A stretch of 64,000 bases of DNA from the NCBI RefSeq assembly GCF_010668805.1, contig NZ_WUFT01000001.1, positions 124,001 through 188,000 of the forward strand, written 5' to 3'. The position numbers and the translations under genes are program-made. Below, one piece after another: positions 18,224 to 25,960 of the stretch; the first letter of the stretch is position 1; every line of letters starts with the position of its first letter. Below the pieces are notes generated by a model. That model was not told the origin of the DNA, made no database searches, and was given only the letters and a program-made list of their open reading frames with translations. This DNA is from Rhizobium phaseoli. GTDB taxonomy: Bacteria; Pseudomonadota; Alphaproteobacteria; Rhizobiales; Rhizobiaceae.

Positions 18224-18979
18224 TCATTTGCCGACGCACTTGAGATATCCTCCCGGCGAGCTGGACAGTACCAGCTTGCCGTTCAGGGCTTCGTCGGTCT
18301 CGAAACGATCGGTCTCCTCGAGATACATGTTGAGCGCCGTATAGGGCTCATCACCCGGATGCCAGATTTTCGAGCGTCTGTTCGGCGTCAGCGCCGTATC
18401 TTTTCCATAGCCGAGCAGAGTATCGGCAACGACGATATACTGGCCCTCGGTAACTAGCGGGCCGTAGCAGCGCAACTCGTCGAGAACGTGGTCGCGGCTG
18501 TGATCGCTGTCGAGCACGACCATGACCGAAGCGCCGGCCGGAATTTCCGCTTTGACCTTGGCAAGCGTCTCCGCTGTCGTCGAAGGGCCCTCGATGAGTG
18601 TGATCAGCGGCGAGAGCGGATGTTTTTCGACGGTATCGCGGTTGTGGGCGCGGATGTCGATGTCGACGCCGATTACCTTGCCCTTGCCGATGACCTTCAG
18701 CAGCGAAGCCATGAAGATCATCGAGCCGCCGCGCGCTACACCCGTTTCGATGATGACGTCGGGTTTGGTGTTCCAGATCACTTCCTGGGTGGCAATCACG
18801 TCGGCCGGCATCTGAATGATCGGCACGCCCATCCAGGACCAGAGATAGGCATAGTCATACTTGTCGAGCGTCAGCAGCGTATTCAGCGACTGCTGGAAAG
18901 CATCTTCGTCATTGCCGAGCGCAAGCGACATTTCGCGCTTGCGGGCTTCGAATTCGAGGCGATCGTCCTTGGTGGTCAT
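18224..18979 (-). CDS. Cephalosporin hydroxylase (CmcI) family protein
   Basis: The 251-residue protein has the CmcI fold: a SAM-type Rossmann core with IIETGVARGGSMIFMASLL, VIGVDIDIRAHNRDTVE, and VVLDSDHSRDHV. Despite the name, CmcI proteins resemble O-methyltransferases, and homologues are common in surface-polysaccharide clusters, where they probably methylate sugars. It lies 31 bases downstream of the DegT aminotransferase gene, in the same direction. Confidence 0.85.
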   Translation of the reverse strand: MTTKDDRLEFEARKREMSLALGNDEDAFQQSLNTLLTLDKYDYAYLWSWMGVPIIQMPADVIATQEVIWNTKPDVIIETGVARGGSMIFMASLLKVIGKGKVIGVDIDIRAHNRDTVEKHPLSPLITLIEGPSTTAETLAKVKAEIPAGASVMVVLDSDHSRDHVLDELRCYGPLVTEGQYIVVADTLLGYGKDTALTPNRRSKIWHPGDEPYTALNMYLEETDRFETDEALNGKLVLSSSPGGYLKCVGK

Positions 18980-19010
18980 AAGTCTATGAAACCTTCTGTA
19001 TATTCTGCGC

Positions 19011-20159
19011 TCAGGCCGATTGGCGGAGGTGAACGGAGCTTTTGTCCTGATGGCTGCGGACGACCGAGATCAGCGTCTCCGCCACGCGGTCGATATCGGC
19101 CTCGCTCATGTCGTGGTAGCTCGGCAGGTTGATCGCTCGCTCCGGAATGCTCCAGGCGTTGATGTTGGCCGGCTTTTTTCCGAACATCGAAAGGCTGGAA
19201 AGCGGGTGGAAGAAGACGCGCGCGTCGATATTGGCGGCTTCGAAGGCCTGTTGTAGCACTTCGCGGGTGATGCCGGTGGCGGGATGGAAGACGGCCGTCG
19301 GCATCCAGGCGCCGTTGATCGTGCCGGTATATTCCGGGTTCATGCTGATGCCGTTCAGGGTCGAGAGACGCACCATATAGGCGGCGAGAATTTCCCGCTT
19401 GCGGGAAACCAGCTCCTCGATACGCTCCAGTTGCGCGCAGCCGAGCGCTGCCTGGATGTTCGACATTTTATATTTGAAGCCGATCGCATCCGGCCAGAAC
19501 TGCTTCTTCTGGCTGCGGGCACGGCCGTGGTTGCTGAGCGTCAGCACCTTTTCATGGAGATCGGCGTCGTTGGTGACGAGCATGCCGCCTTCGCCCGTGG
19601 TCAGCGTCTTGGTGCCGTGGAAGGAGAAAGTGCCGAATACGCCCATGGAGCCGGCGCGGCGACCATGCCAAACCGAGCCGATCGCCTCGGCTGCATCCTC
19701 GATAACGGGAATGCCTGTGCGACGGCTGATATCCAGCAGCGCATCCATATCGCAGAGATTGCCGTAGATATGGGTGGCGACAATGGCGCGCGTGCGTGGC
19801 GTGATATGACGCTCGACCTCCGCAGGGTCGATGCACCAGGTATCGGGCAACACATCGACGAACACGGGCTCGGCGCCCAGATGCTTGATCGGTGCGACGG
19901 TCGCGATCCAGTTGGTATCAGCCAGGATCACCTCATCGCCCGCGCCCATGCCGAGCGCGGCAAGCCCCATATGCATCGCGCCGGTGCAACTCGATGTCGC
20001 GATTGCAAATCCACTGTCGAGATAGGCGGCAAAATCGCGCTCGAAGCGATTGATGTAGTCGTAGCAGCGCGCGCCCCAGCCGTTCGCAGCCGCATCGGCG
20101 GCATAACCGGTTTCCAGCTCGGTGATCGATGGTTTGGTGTAGAATATCCTGTTCGTCAT
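19011..20159 (-). CDS. DegT/DnrJ/EryC1/StrS aminotransferase
   Basis: A PLP-dependent sugar aminotransferase of 382 residues. The PLP lysine is Lys184 in SFHGTKTLTTGEGGML, with SSCTGAMHMGLAALGMG and EDAAEAIGS also conserved. It converts a keto-sugar nucleotide into an amino sugar. The lysine rules out an RfbH-type 3-dehydratase, which has His here. The ATG at 20159 gives the usual N-terminus; its binding site is weak. It probably provides the amine acted on by the WbqC, ATP-grasp and methyltransferase genes downstream. Confidence 0.88.
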   Translation of the reverse strand: MTNRIFYTKPSITELETGYAADAAANGWGARCYDYINRFERDFAAYLDSGFAIATSSCTGAMHMGLAALGMGAGDEVILADTNWIATVAPIKHLGAEPVFVDVLPDTWCIDPAEVERHITPRTRAIVATHIYGNLCDMDALLDISRRTGIPVIEDAAEAIGSVWHGRRAGSMGVFGTFSFHGTKTLTTGEGGMLVTNDADLHEKVLTLSNHGRARSQKKQFWPDAIGFKYKMSNIQAALGCAQLERIEELVSRKREILAAYMVRLSTLNGISMNPEYTGTINGAWMPTAVFHPATGITREVLQQAFEAANIDARVFFHPLSSLSMFGKKPANINAWSIPERAINLPSYHDMSEADIDRVAETLISVVRSHQDKSSVHLRQSA

Positions 20160-20281
20160 GCCTTGTTCTCTTGAGATGAGGGCCTGAAACTCGCAAAGCC
20201 GGGGGCACATTAAAATTGACTAACTCATGAAACTGGCGCGAGGCTTAGCGTTGACCGCAGAGCTCCGCGCGACCATCCGTC

Positions 20282-21526
20282 TCAGATGATCACGTGCTGG
20301 ATGAGGTCCTGCTCGCTGAAGATCAGGTTCGGCTTGTAGCCGCGTGCGACGAACTCTCCGTGGCGTGCGGCGTCGGCAATGAAAACGGCTGTGTGTTTGG
20401 TGAGGCCGACATCATGTCCCGCCGTTTCCTCGATGACATCAATCGCCGCCGGCAGGCCGAGTTCGCGCAGCATCTCTTCGATGGAACGCCGGTCGGCGAT
20501 GCCGCTTAGCATCAGCTGGCTGACGCCCTCGGTTGCGCCGACCTGATAGGCAAGCGTCTGGATCGCCACCATTAGCGGTAGTGAGTTGCGGATATGGACG
20601 ACTTCCGGATGGTCGTGCATGCCGCCGATCGCCAGGCGTGTATAAAGCTCGTAGGCCTTGATGAAGTCCTTGCGTTGCGCCCAAAAACGAAATGCAACGG
20701 CCATGCGGTTGAGCGTGAAGACCTTGCATAATTCTTCGAATACGACGCGGGATTCGCGGGTCGTGGCAAGATTGCCGCGCTTGGAGCCGATGTAGAGGAA
20801 ATATTCGAGACCGCCGCGATATTTGTCCCAGGAAGTCATGACATCGTCATTACCGGCCTGCTGCCGGTTCGGCGCGATCTTCGAAACGGCAACCGAGCGG
20901 TAGAACGGCTGTTTCAAGAAAGCGACGGCGCCTTGATCGAGGAAATGCGCGAGATAGGAGAAGGCCCAGAAGCAGAAATCGCGGGGAACCCAGGAGGAAC
21001 GCAAGGCCGAGGCGCGATAGATGCCGATCTCGGGGAAGATGTGGCGCTCGCAGATGAATTGGAACACGGCTGCAAAATTACGCTGCTCGAACTTGATGGT
21101 CTCATCGATCGCGTAGAACTGAGAGAGGTCGCGGTTGGCCACCTCGTCGTAGAAATACCAGGGCGCATGACAGGCGGCGACATCGGGGTTGGTATCCAGA
21201 TAGGCTATCGCCGCCTCGACGCCGCCTGGGATTAGGAAATCGTCATCGGCAAGGTATATCGAATATTCGCCGACCGCGTGATGGAAGGCGCAGGCGAGGT
21301 TTGGGCCTGCGCCACCGTTAACGGCCCGGCGATGATAGTGAATCGGCAGCCCCTTGGCGATGAATTCCTCGACGATTTGCGTCGTGTTATCCGTTGAAGC
21401 GTTGTCGGAGATGACGATCTCGTAGGGAAAGCTGAAATTGTATGTCCCGCAGTGCTCGAGCGCGTTTCTGAGATAGGCTTCGCGATTGTAGGTCGGGATG
21501 CAGATGCTGAGTTTGATACCGCTCAA
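20282..21526 (-). CDS. Glycosyltransferase family 2
   Basis: The first 230 residues are a GT-A domain: KLSICIPTYNREAYLRNALE, VISDNASTDNTT, and the metal-binding IYLADDDFLI. The C-terminal 180 residues are helical and unlike common domains. It should transfer a nucleotide-activated sugar, perhaps the branched or methylated CDP-sugar made by the genes just upstream. The start overlaps the epimerase stop by 4 bases. Confidence 0.88.
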   Translation of the reverse strand: MSGIKLSICIPTYNREAYLRNALEHCGTYNFSFPYEIVISDNASTDNTTQIVEEFIAKGLPIHYHRRAVNGGAGPNLACAFHHAVGEYSIYLADDDFLIPGGVEAAIAYLDTNPDVAACHAPWYFYDEVANRDLSQFYAIDETIKFEQRNFAAVFQFICERHIFPEIGIYRASALRSSWVPRDFCFWAFSYLAHFLDQGAVAFLKQPFYRSVAVSKIAPNRQQAGNDDVMTSWDKYRGGLEYFLYIGSKRGNLATTRESRVVFEELCKVFTLNRMAVAFRFWAQRKDFIKAYELYTRLAIGGMHDHPEVVHIRNSLPLMVAIQTLAYQVGATEGVSQLMLSGIADRRSIEEMLRELGLPAAIDVIEETAGHDVGLTKHTAVFIADAARHGEFVARGYKPNLIFSEQDLIQHVII

Positions 21527-22065
21527 AGGCTTCTCTCCTGGCTGTAGCTCTCAAGCGCGGCGTCGCGCTCGCTGATGACGCTCGGCATAAACGGCCAGGC
21601 GATGGAAAAGGCGGGATCATCCCAGCGGACCCCGCGGGCAAGTTCCGGTACGTAGCTTTGCGACATCTGGTAGAAAAGCTCGCAGTCGTCCTCGAGGGTC
21701 AGGAAGCCGTGCGCGCATCCGACAGGTATGTAGAAGGCGTTGTGACGGATGGCATCGAGTTCGACGGAGGCCCATTTGAGATAGCTCGGCGAATCCGGCC
21801 TGAGATCGAGTGCCACGTCGAAGACCCTGCCGCGCGTGGCGCGCACCAGCTTCGCCTCCGGCCGCGGTTCGGCCTGGTAATGCATGCCGCGCAGCGTCCC
21901 GAGCAGGTGGTTCCGGGAGACGTTGCACTGCGGGTAGACGGGCACCAGACCCCGCGCCGCAAAGGTCTGTGCATCGAAGGTTCGTGCGAACATTCCCCGG
22001 TCGTCGGAGCGCGCGTCGACTTCCACGACAAAGGCGCCCCAAACCGCGGTCGGAAGGAATTTCAT
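21523..22065 (-). CDS. Nucleotide-sugar 3,5-epimerase (RfbC family)
   Basis: A cupin-fold epimerase of 180 residues. The catalytic base His62 is in LRGMHYQAEP and Tyr132 in ELFYQMSQSYVP; VGCAHGFLTL is also diagnostic. RfbC acts on dTDP-4-keto-6-deoxyglucose in rhamnose synthesis, but here the partners are rfbF and rfbG, so a CDP-4-keto-6-deoxy sugar is the likelier substrate. No rfbA, rfbB or rfbD lies nearby. It is coupled to both neighbours by ATGA. Confidence 0.88.
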   Translation of the reverse strand: MKFLPTAVWGAFVVEVDARSDDRGMFARTFDAQTFAARGLVPVYPQCNVSRNHLLGTLRGMHYQAEPRPEAKLVRATRGRVFDVALDLRPDSPSYLKWASVELDAIRHNAFYIPVGCAHGFLTLEDDCELFYQMSQSYVPELARGVRWDDPAFSIAWPFMPSVISERDAALESYSQERSL

Positions 22066-23297
22066 CCGAGCACCGTCAGTTCCGGCACGGCAACTGCGAA
22101 GCGTCCGCCCCAGGCGCCGACCCTGCTATTGGCCGCCACGACTTCGTTCTTGATGTTCCAGGGCAGGATCAGAATGTAGTCCGGCTGCGTCTCGTCCATC
22201 TTCTCAGGCGCGTAGATCGGCAACTTGCTTCCCGGCAGGAAATGCCCCTGCTTGTGCGGATTGCGGTCGACGACGTATTCGATGAGATCCGTGCCGACGC
22301 CGCAGAAATTCAGCAGCGTATTGCCCTTGGCCGCAGCGCCGTAGGCGGCGACCGTCTTGCCGCTGCGTTTGGCTTGCTCGAGGAAGGCGAGCAGACCGTC
22401 CTTGATCGGCGCCACGCGGTTCTGGAAGGCCTCGTAGATCTCGACCTTGTCGAAGCCGGCGGCCGCCTCATCGGCGCGGACCTTGGCAAGGTCGTGACCG
22501 ATCGCGTGAGCCGTGGATGTTGCACGGCAGGCCAGCACGCGGAGGCTCCCGCCATGCGTCGGCAGTTCTTCTACGTCGAATACCTTGAGGCCGTGCGCGG
22601 CGAAGACTTTTTCGACGGCGAGCAGCGAAAGATAGTAGAAATGCTCGTGGTAGACCGTGTCGAACTGGATGTTTTCTATCAGCCGCAGCAGATGCGGGAA
22701 TTCAACGCTGACGACGCCGTCGGGTTTCAACACGGCCGAAAGCCCGCCGACGAAGTCGTTGATATCGGGCACGTGGGCCAGCACGTTGTTGCCGATGGCA
22801 ATGTCGGCGGCAAGACCGCGGGAGACAAGGTCGGCAGCCGTTTCTTTGCCGAAGAAGCGCGCTTCGGTGGGAACGCCGATCTGCCGCGCCACCTCCGCGA
22901 CGTTCTCGGCCGGCTCGATGCCGAGCACCGGCACGCCGGCCTCGACGAAATGCTTGAGCAGATAGCCGTCATTGCTCGCCACCTCGATCACCTGCGATGC
23001 CTCATCGAGGCCGAAACGTTCGCGGGCCATGATGGTAAACCGGCGGGCATGCTCCACCCAGCCGTCGCTGTAAGAGGAGAAGTAGGCATAGTGGCTGAAG
23101 ATGTCTTCCGGCGGGACGAAGGCATCGGCCTGCACCAGCCAGCATTCTGAACAGACGAAGGCGCGCAGCGGATAGGATGGCTCCGGCTGCTCAAGCTGAT
23201 CTTCCGTCAGATAGGCATTGGCGAGCGGCGTCGAGCCGAGGTCGACGAAACGATGCTTCAACGGAGCATCGCAGAACCGGCAATTATGCGCTGTCAT
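22062..23297 (-). CDS. Sugar C-methyltransferase (NovU/TylC3 type)
   Basis: The 411-residue protein has the zinc-binding N-domain (CRFCDAPL, CSECWLVQ), a SAM core (VIEVASNDGYLLKHFVEAG) and the C-terminal Rossmann-like domain (KTVAAYGAAAKGNTLLN) of enzymes that add a methyl group to C3 of 4-keto-6-deoxy sugars. The TVYHEHFYYLS motif includes the catalytic Glu-His pair. Following rfbG, it would use the 4-keto sugar and yield a 3-C-methyl branched sugar. It overlaps both neighbours by 4 bases. Confidence 0.88.
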   Translation of the reverse strand: MTAHNCRFCDAPLKHRFVDLGSTPLANAYLTEDQLEQPEPSYPLRAFVCSECWLVQADAFVPPEDIFSHYAYFSSYSDGWVEHARRFTIMARERFGLDEASQVIEVASNDGYLLKHFVEAGVPVLGIEPAENVAEVARQIGVPTEARFFGKETAADLVSRGLAADIAIGNNVLAHVPDINDFVGGLSAVLKPDGVVSVEFPHLLRLIENIQFDTVYHEHFYYLSLLAVEKVFAAHGLKVFDVEELPTHGGSLRVLACRATSTAHAIGHDLAKVRADEAAAGFDKVEIYEAFQNRVAPIKDGLLAFLEQAKRSGKTVAAYGAAAKGNTLLNFCGVGTDLIEYVVDRNPHKQGHFLPGSKLPIYAPEKMDETQPDYILILPWNIKNEVVAANSRVGAWGGRFAVAVPELTVLG

Positions 23298-24358
23298 GAT
23301 ACTGTTTCCTCATAGGCCTCAATCTGGCCGAGCGAGAAGGCGCGCATGTCGGCTCCGTCACGGTTGGCCTTGTACCAGGCGGCTGTCCAGTCGATGGTCT
23401 GTTGCAGGCTGAGCCGCGGGTGCCAGCCGATCGTGTCGAGTGCCAAGGCCGAGCTCAGCGTCAGCGCCGGCGCTTCCGGCAGATGTTCCCCCGGCGCCAG
23501 CCGCCACACGTCTTCGACGCGGTGCGCACGCCCGAGCGCCTCGGCAAGTTCGGAAACGGTGGCGAAGCTTTCGGGACGCGGGCCGAAATTCAACGCATCC
23601 GGCAGATTGCGCCCCCGCTTCTCGGTCAGCATTTGCGCGAAGCTGAGATAACCGCCGAGCGGCTCCAGTACATGCTGCCAGGGGCGGATCGCCGCGGGAT
23701 AACGCAGCATGATCGGCTGGTTGCTTTCGAAGGCGCGGATGAAATCCGGGATCAACCGGTCCTTTGACCAGTCGCCGCCGCCGATGACGTTGCCGGCGCG
23801 CACGGTCGCCACCCTGATATCGCGTCCTCTAAAGAAACTGTCGCGGTAACTCTGGACAACGAGCTCGGCACACGCCTTTGAATTAGAATAGGGATCCTTG
23901 CCGCCGAGTGTATCGGTCTCGATGAAAGGAACGCCGCTGCCGCCATTGGCATAGACCTTATCGGAGGTAACGACGAGAACGGTCTTGACTGGTGGCGTCT
24001 CTCGGACAACATCGAGAAGATTCGCGGTTCCCATCACGTTGGTCGCAAAGGTTTCGGATGGATTATCGTAGGAGCGCCGTACCAGCGCCTGCGCGGCCAT
24101 GTGGATGACAACCTCGGGCTCGAAATCGATGAGGCGCTGTTTGAATGCCGCCGCATCCCTGATGTCGGCGATGTGATGGCTGCTCCCGTTCCAAGGCGAG
24201 AGCCGCGTATAGAGAGAAGGGTTGGTCTCTGGAGCCAGCGAGACTGCCGTCACTTCTGCGCCGAGCTTTTCAAGCCACAGAGAAAGCCAGGATCCCTTGA
24301 ACCCGGTGTGTCCCGTCAGGAACACGCGCCTGCCATTCCAGAAGTCTGTCAAGCCCAT
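23294..24358 (-). CDS. rfbG: CDP-glucose 4,6-dehydratase
   Basis: Converts CDP-glucose to CDP-4-keto-6-deoxyglucose using bound NAD. An extended SDR of 354 residues with VFLTGHTGFKGSWLSLWLEK (the FKGSW variant is typical of RfbG), catalytic KDPYSNSKACAE and VRAGNVIGGGDWSKDRLIPD. The ATG at 24358 overlaps the end of rfbF by 10 bases, so translation is coupled. It provides the keto sugar for the C-methyltransferase and epimerase that follow. Confidence 0.93.
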   Translation of the reverse strand: MGLTDFWNGRRVFLTGHTGFKGSWLSLWLEKLGAEVTAVSLAPETNPSLYTRLSPWNGSSHHIADIRDAAAFKQRLIDFEPEVVIHMAAQALVRRSYDNPSETFATNVMGTANLLDVVRETPPVKTVLVVTSDKVYANGGSGVPFIETDTLGGKDPYSNSKACAELVVQSYRDSFFRGRDIRVATVRAGNVIGGGDWSKDRLIPDFIRAFESNQPIMLRYPAAIRPWQHVLEPLGGYLSFAQMLTEKRGRNLPDALNFGPRPESFATVSELAEALGRAHRVEDVWRLAPGEHLPEAPALTLSSALALDTIGWHPRLSLQQTIDWTAAWYKANRDGADMRAFSLGQIEAYEETVS

Positions 24359-25122
24359 ATCTTCCACGGTGCCTTTCCGGAACTCCAGAGCTCCTCGAGC
24401 TGGTGGCGCTCGCGGAGCGTATCCATGGGCTGCCAGAAACCATTGTGACGGAATGCAGCCAGTTGTTTGTTGGCCGTCAGCCACTGCATTGGGCCCGCTT
24501 CCCAAATTGTGTCGTCACCCCCTATGAGGTCGATCACCGAGGGGTTGAGCACGAAGAAGCCGCCATTGATGCGCTGGCCATCGCCCTCAGGCTTTTCGAT
24601 AAAGGCAGTCACGACGTCGTTCTCAATGTTGGTGGCGCCGAAGCGGCCCGGAGGCGTCACCGCGCACATCGTCGCCTTCAATCCGTGACTGCGATGGAAT
24701 GCGATCTCCGCGGAAACGTCGACATCGCCGACGCCGTCGCCATAGGTCATGCAGAAGGGTTCGCCTGGTGTGAGATGGTCGCGAATGCGCCCGAGACGGC
24801 CGCCGGTCATCGAATGCATGCCGGTATCGACCACGGTCACTCGCCAGTTCGGTCGTTTGCCGCCGTGATAGTTGATGCTGTTGGCACCGAGGTCAACGGT
24901 GATGTCGCTGTGGTGGAGAACAAGGTTTACGAAATATTCCTTGATCATATACCCCTTGTAGCCGGCGCAGATGATGAAGTCATCGAGCCCGTGATGGGCA
25001 TAGATGTTCATGATGTGCCAGAGGATCGGCATGCCGCCGATTTCGACCAGGGGCTTAGGCCGCACGCTGGTCTCCTCGGCAAGGCGCGATCCGAGACCAC
25101 CGGCGAGAATTACGACTTTCAT
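24349..25122 (-). CDS. rfbF: Glucose-1-phosphate cytidylyltransferase
   Basis: Makes CDP-glucose from CTP and glucose-1-phosphate, the first step of CDP-deoxysugar synthesis. The N-terminal signature is VVILAGGLGSRLAEETSVRP followed by KPLVEIGG; MTYGDGVGDVDV and NGGFFVLNPSVIDLI are typical of RfbF. Length, 257 residues, is normal. The ATG at 25122 begins the minus-strand cluster, so the promoter should lie in 25123-25407, between it and the divergent DUF982 gene. Confidence 0.93.
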   Translation of the reverse strand: MKVVILAGGLGSRLAEETSVRPKPLVEIGGMPILWHIMNIYAHHGLDDFIICAGYKGYMIKEYFVNLVLHHSDITVDLGANSINYHGGKRPNWRVTVVDTGMHSMTGGRLGRIRDHLTPGEPFCMTYGDGVGDVDVSAEIAFHRSHGLKATMCAVTPPGRFGATNIENDVVTAFIEKPEGDGQRINGGFFVLNPSVIDLIGGDDTIWEAGPMQWLTANKQLAAFRHNGFWQPMDTLRERHQLEELWSSGKAPWKIWA

Positions 25123-25407
25123 GCCAAGCGAGCTCCCCGGGTGTTTATAAACAGTTGTGTTCCGGCCGCCTGCCGGCGAGGGCGTCCACATGCGAGGCGC
25201 TCACAGGCGGAACGGCCGTATGGGCATCCTCCTCCCGGTATCCGATTTCGTTCTTGTGCGAGCCTTGCGGGGTGTCGGACGAGGCTGCCGCGCGTTCGGC
25301 AGGCCGTTGACAAAAACGGTTCAATCGGCAACGAAACCGCCTCTGACCCTTCCCCGGCACGCTTTTTGCATTGTTACTAATATTCTAACTCTTGGGGAGA
25401 AAGTGCC

Positions 25408-25704
25408 ATGCAATGGAACACATCGGCGGATTTTGCGCCTCTTGTTCTCTTTCTCGGCGACCGGCACAAGCGCAAGATCGTCAGGACGCTCCACGACGCA
25501 GCCGAAGTTCTGATGGTGGACTGGCCGTTTGAGGATGGCGAGGAGTATGTCGCGGCGGTGAAGGCCTGCGCCGATGCCGTCATGGGGCAAACGGGGATGG
25601 ACGAGTTCAGGGAATTGCTTCTGAGCGCTGCCAGAGAAGCCGGCATCGGGGTTCTGACCGTTATTCCAGACAGCAGGAAGGCGACGGCCGAAATGGCCGC
25701 GTGA
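25408..25704 (+). CDS. DUF982 family protein
   Basis: A 98-residue protein of DUF982, a small family abundant in Rhizobiales with no known function. The pattern is recognisable: VLFLGDRHKRKIVRTLHDAA, VDWPFEDGEEYVAAVKACAD, and LLLSAAREAGIGV. CTTGGGGAG lies before the ATG. It is the only plus-strand gene between the two glycan blocks and separates the rfbF cluster from the repeat-flanked cassette. Confidence 0.85.
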   Translation: MQWNTSADFAPLVLFLGDRHKRKIVRTLHDAAEVLMVDWPFEDGEEYVAAVKACADAVMGQTGMDEFRELLLSAAREAGIGVLTVIPDSRKATAEMAA

Positions 25705-25864
25705 AAGCCATCATTTATTCCATCATGCGCCGACCGAAGCGGCGCTGACGCATAAAGTGCACATGCTGCGAACCGCCCGATAAGCGAAAGCTCTGCTGAT
25801 GGTTCCCGCGGGATACCGGTCAACCGGCCGCTTACTGTCGACGGACGCACACGTCGTCACGAAA

Positions 25865-25951
25865 AAAACCTCACTTCGGAATCCCGAAATTCCCCTGCTT
25901 CGGGATTCCGAAGTGCTATATAGATTATGGAGGAGTTCCAGGAGTCGCCGC
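25865..25951 (+). repeat. Direct repeat with 17-bp inverted repeat core, left copy
   Basis: This 87-base unit is repeated in the same orientation at 31297-31382. Its core is a perfect inverted repeat, CACTTCGGAATCCCGAA (25872-25888) and its complement (25899-25915), around a 10-base loop; each arm is itself nearly palindromic (TTCGG-N4-CCGAA). TATAGATTATGG and a purine-rich GGAGGAG follow. The GT4 gene ends 10 bases to the right. It could be an operator-promoter fragment or a recombination site. Confidence 0.85.
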
Positions 25952-25960
25952 GTGAATCAT

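Noticed and set aside
19011..20159. RfbH (CDP-4-keto-6-deoxyglucose 3-dehydratase) for a dideoxy sugar pathway
   Set aside because: The position of the PLP residue is lysine (GTKTLTTGEGG), not the histidine of RfbH, and the protein is shorter than RfbH. It is a sugar aminotransferase.
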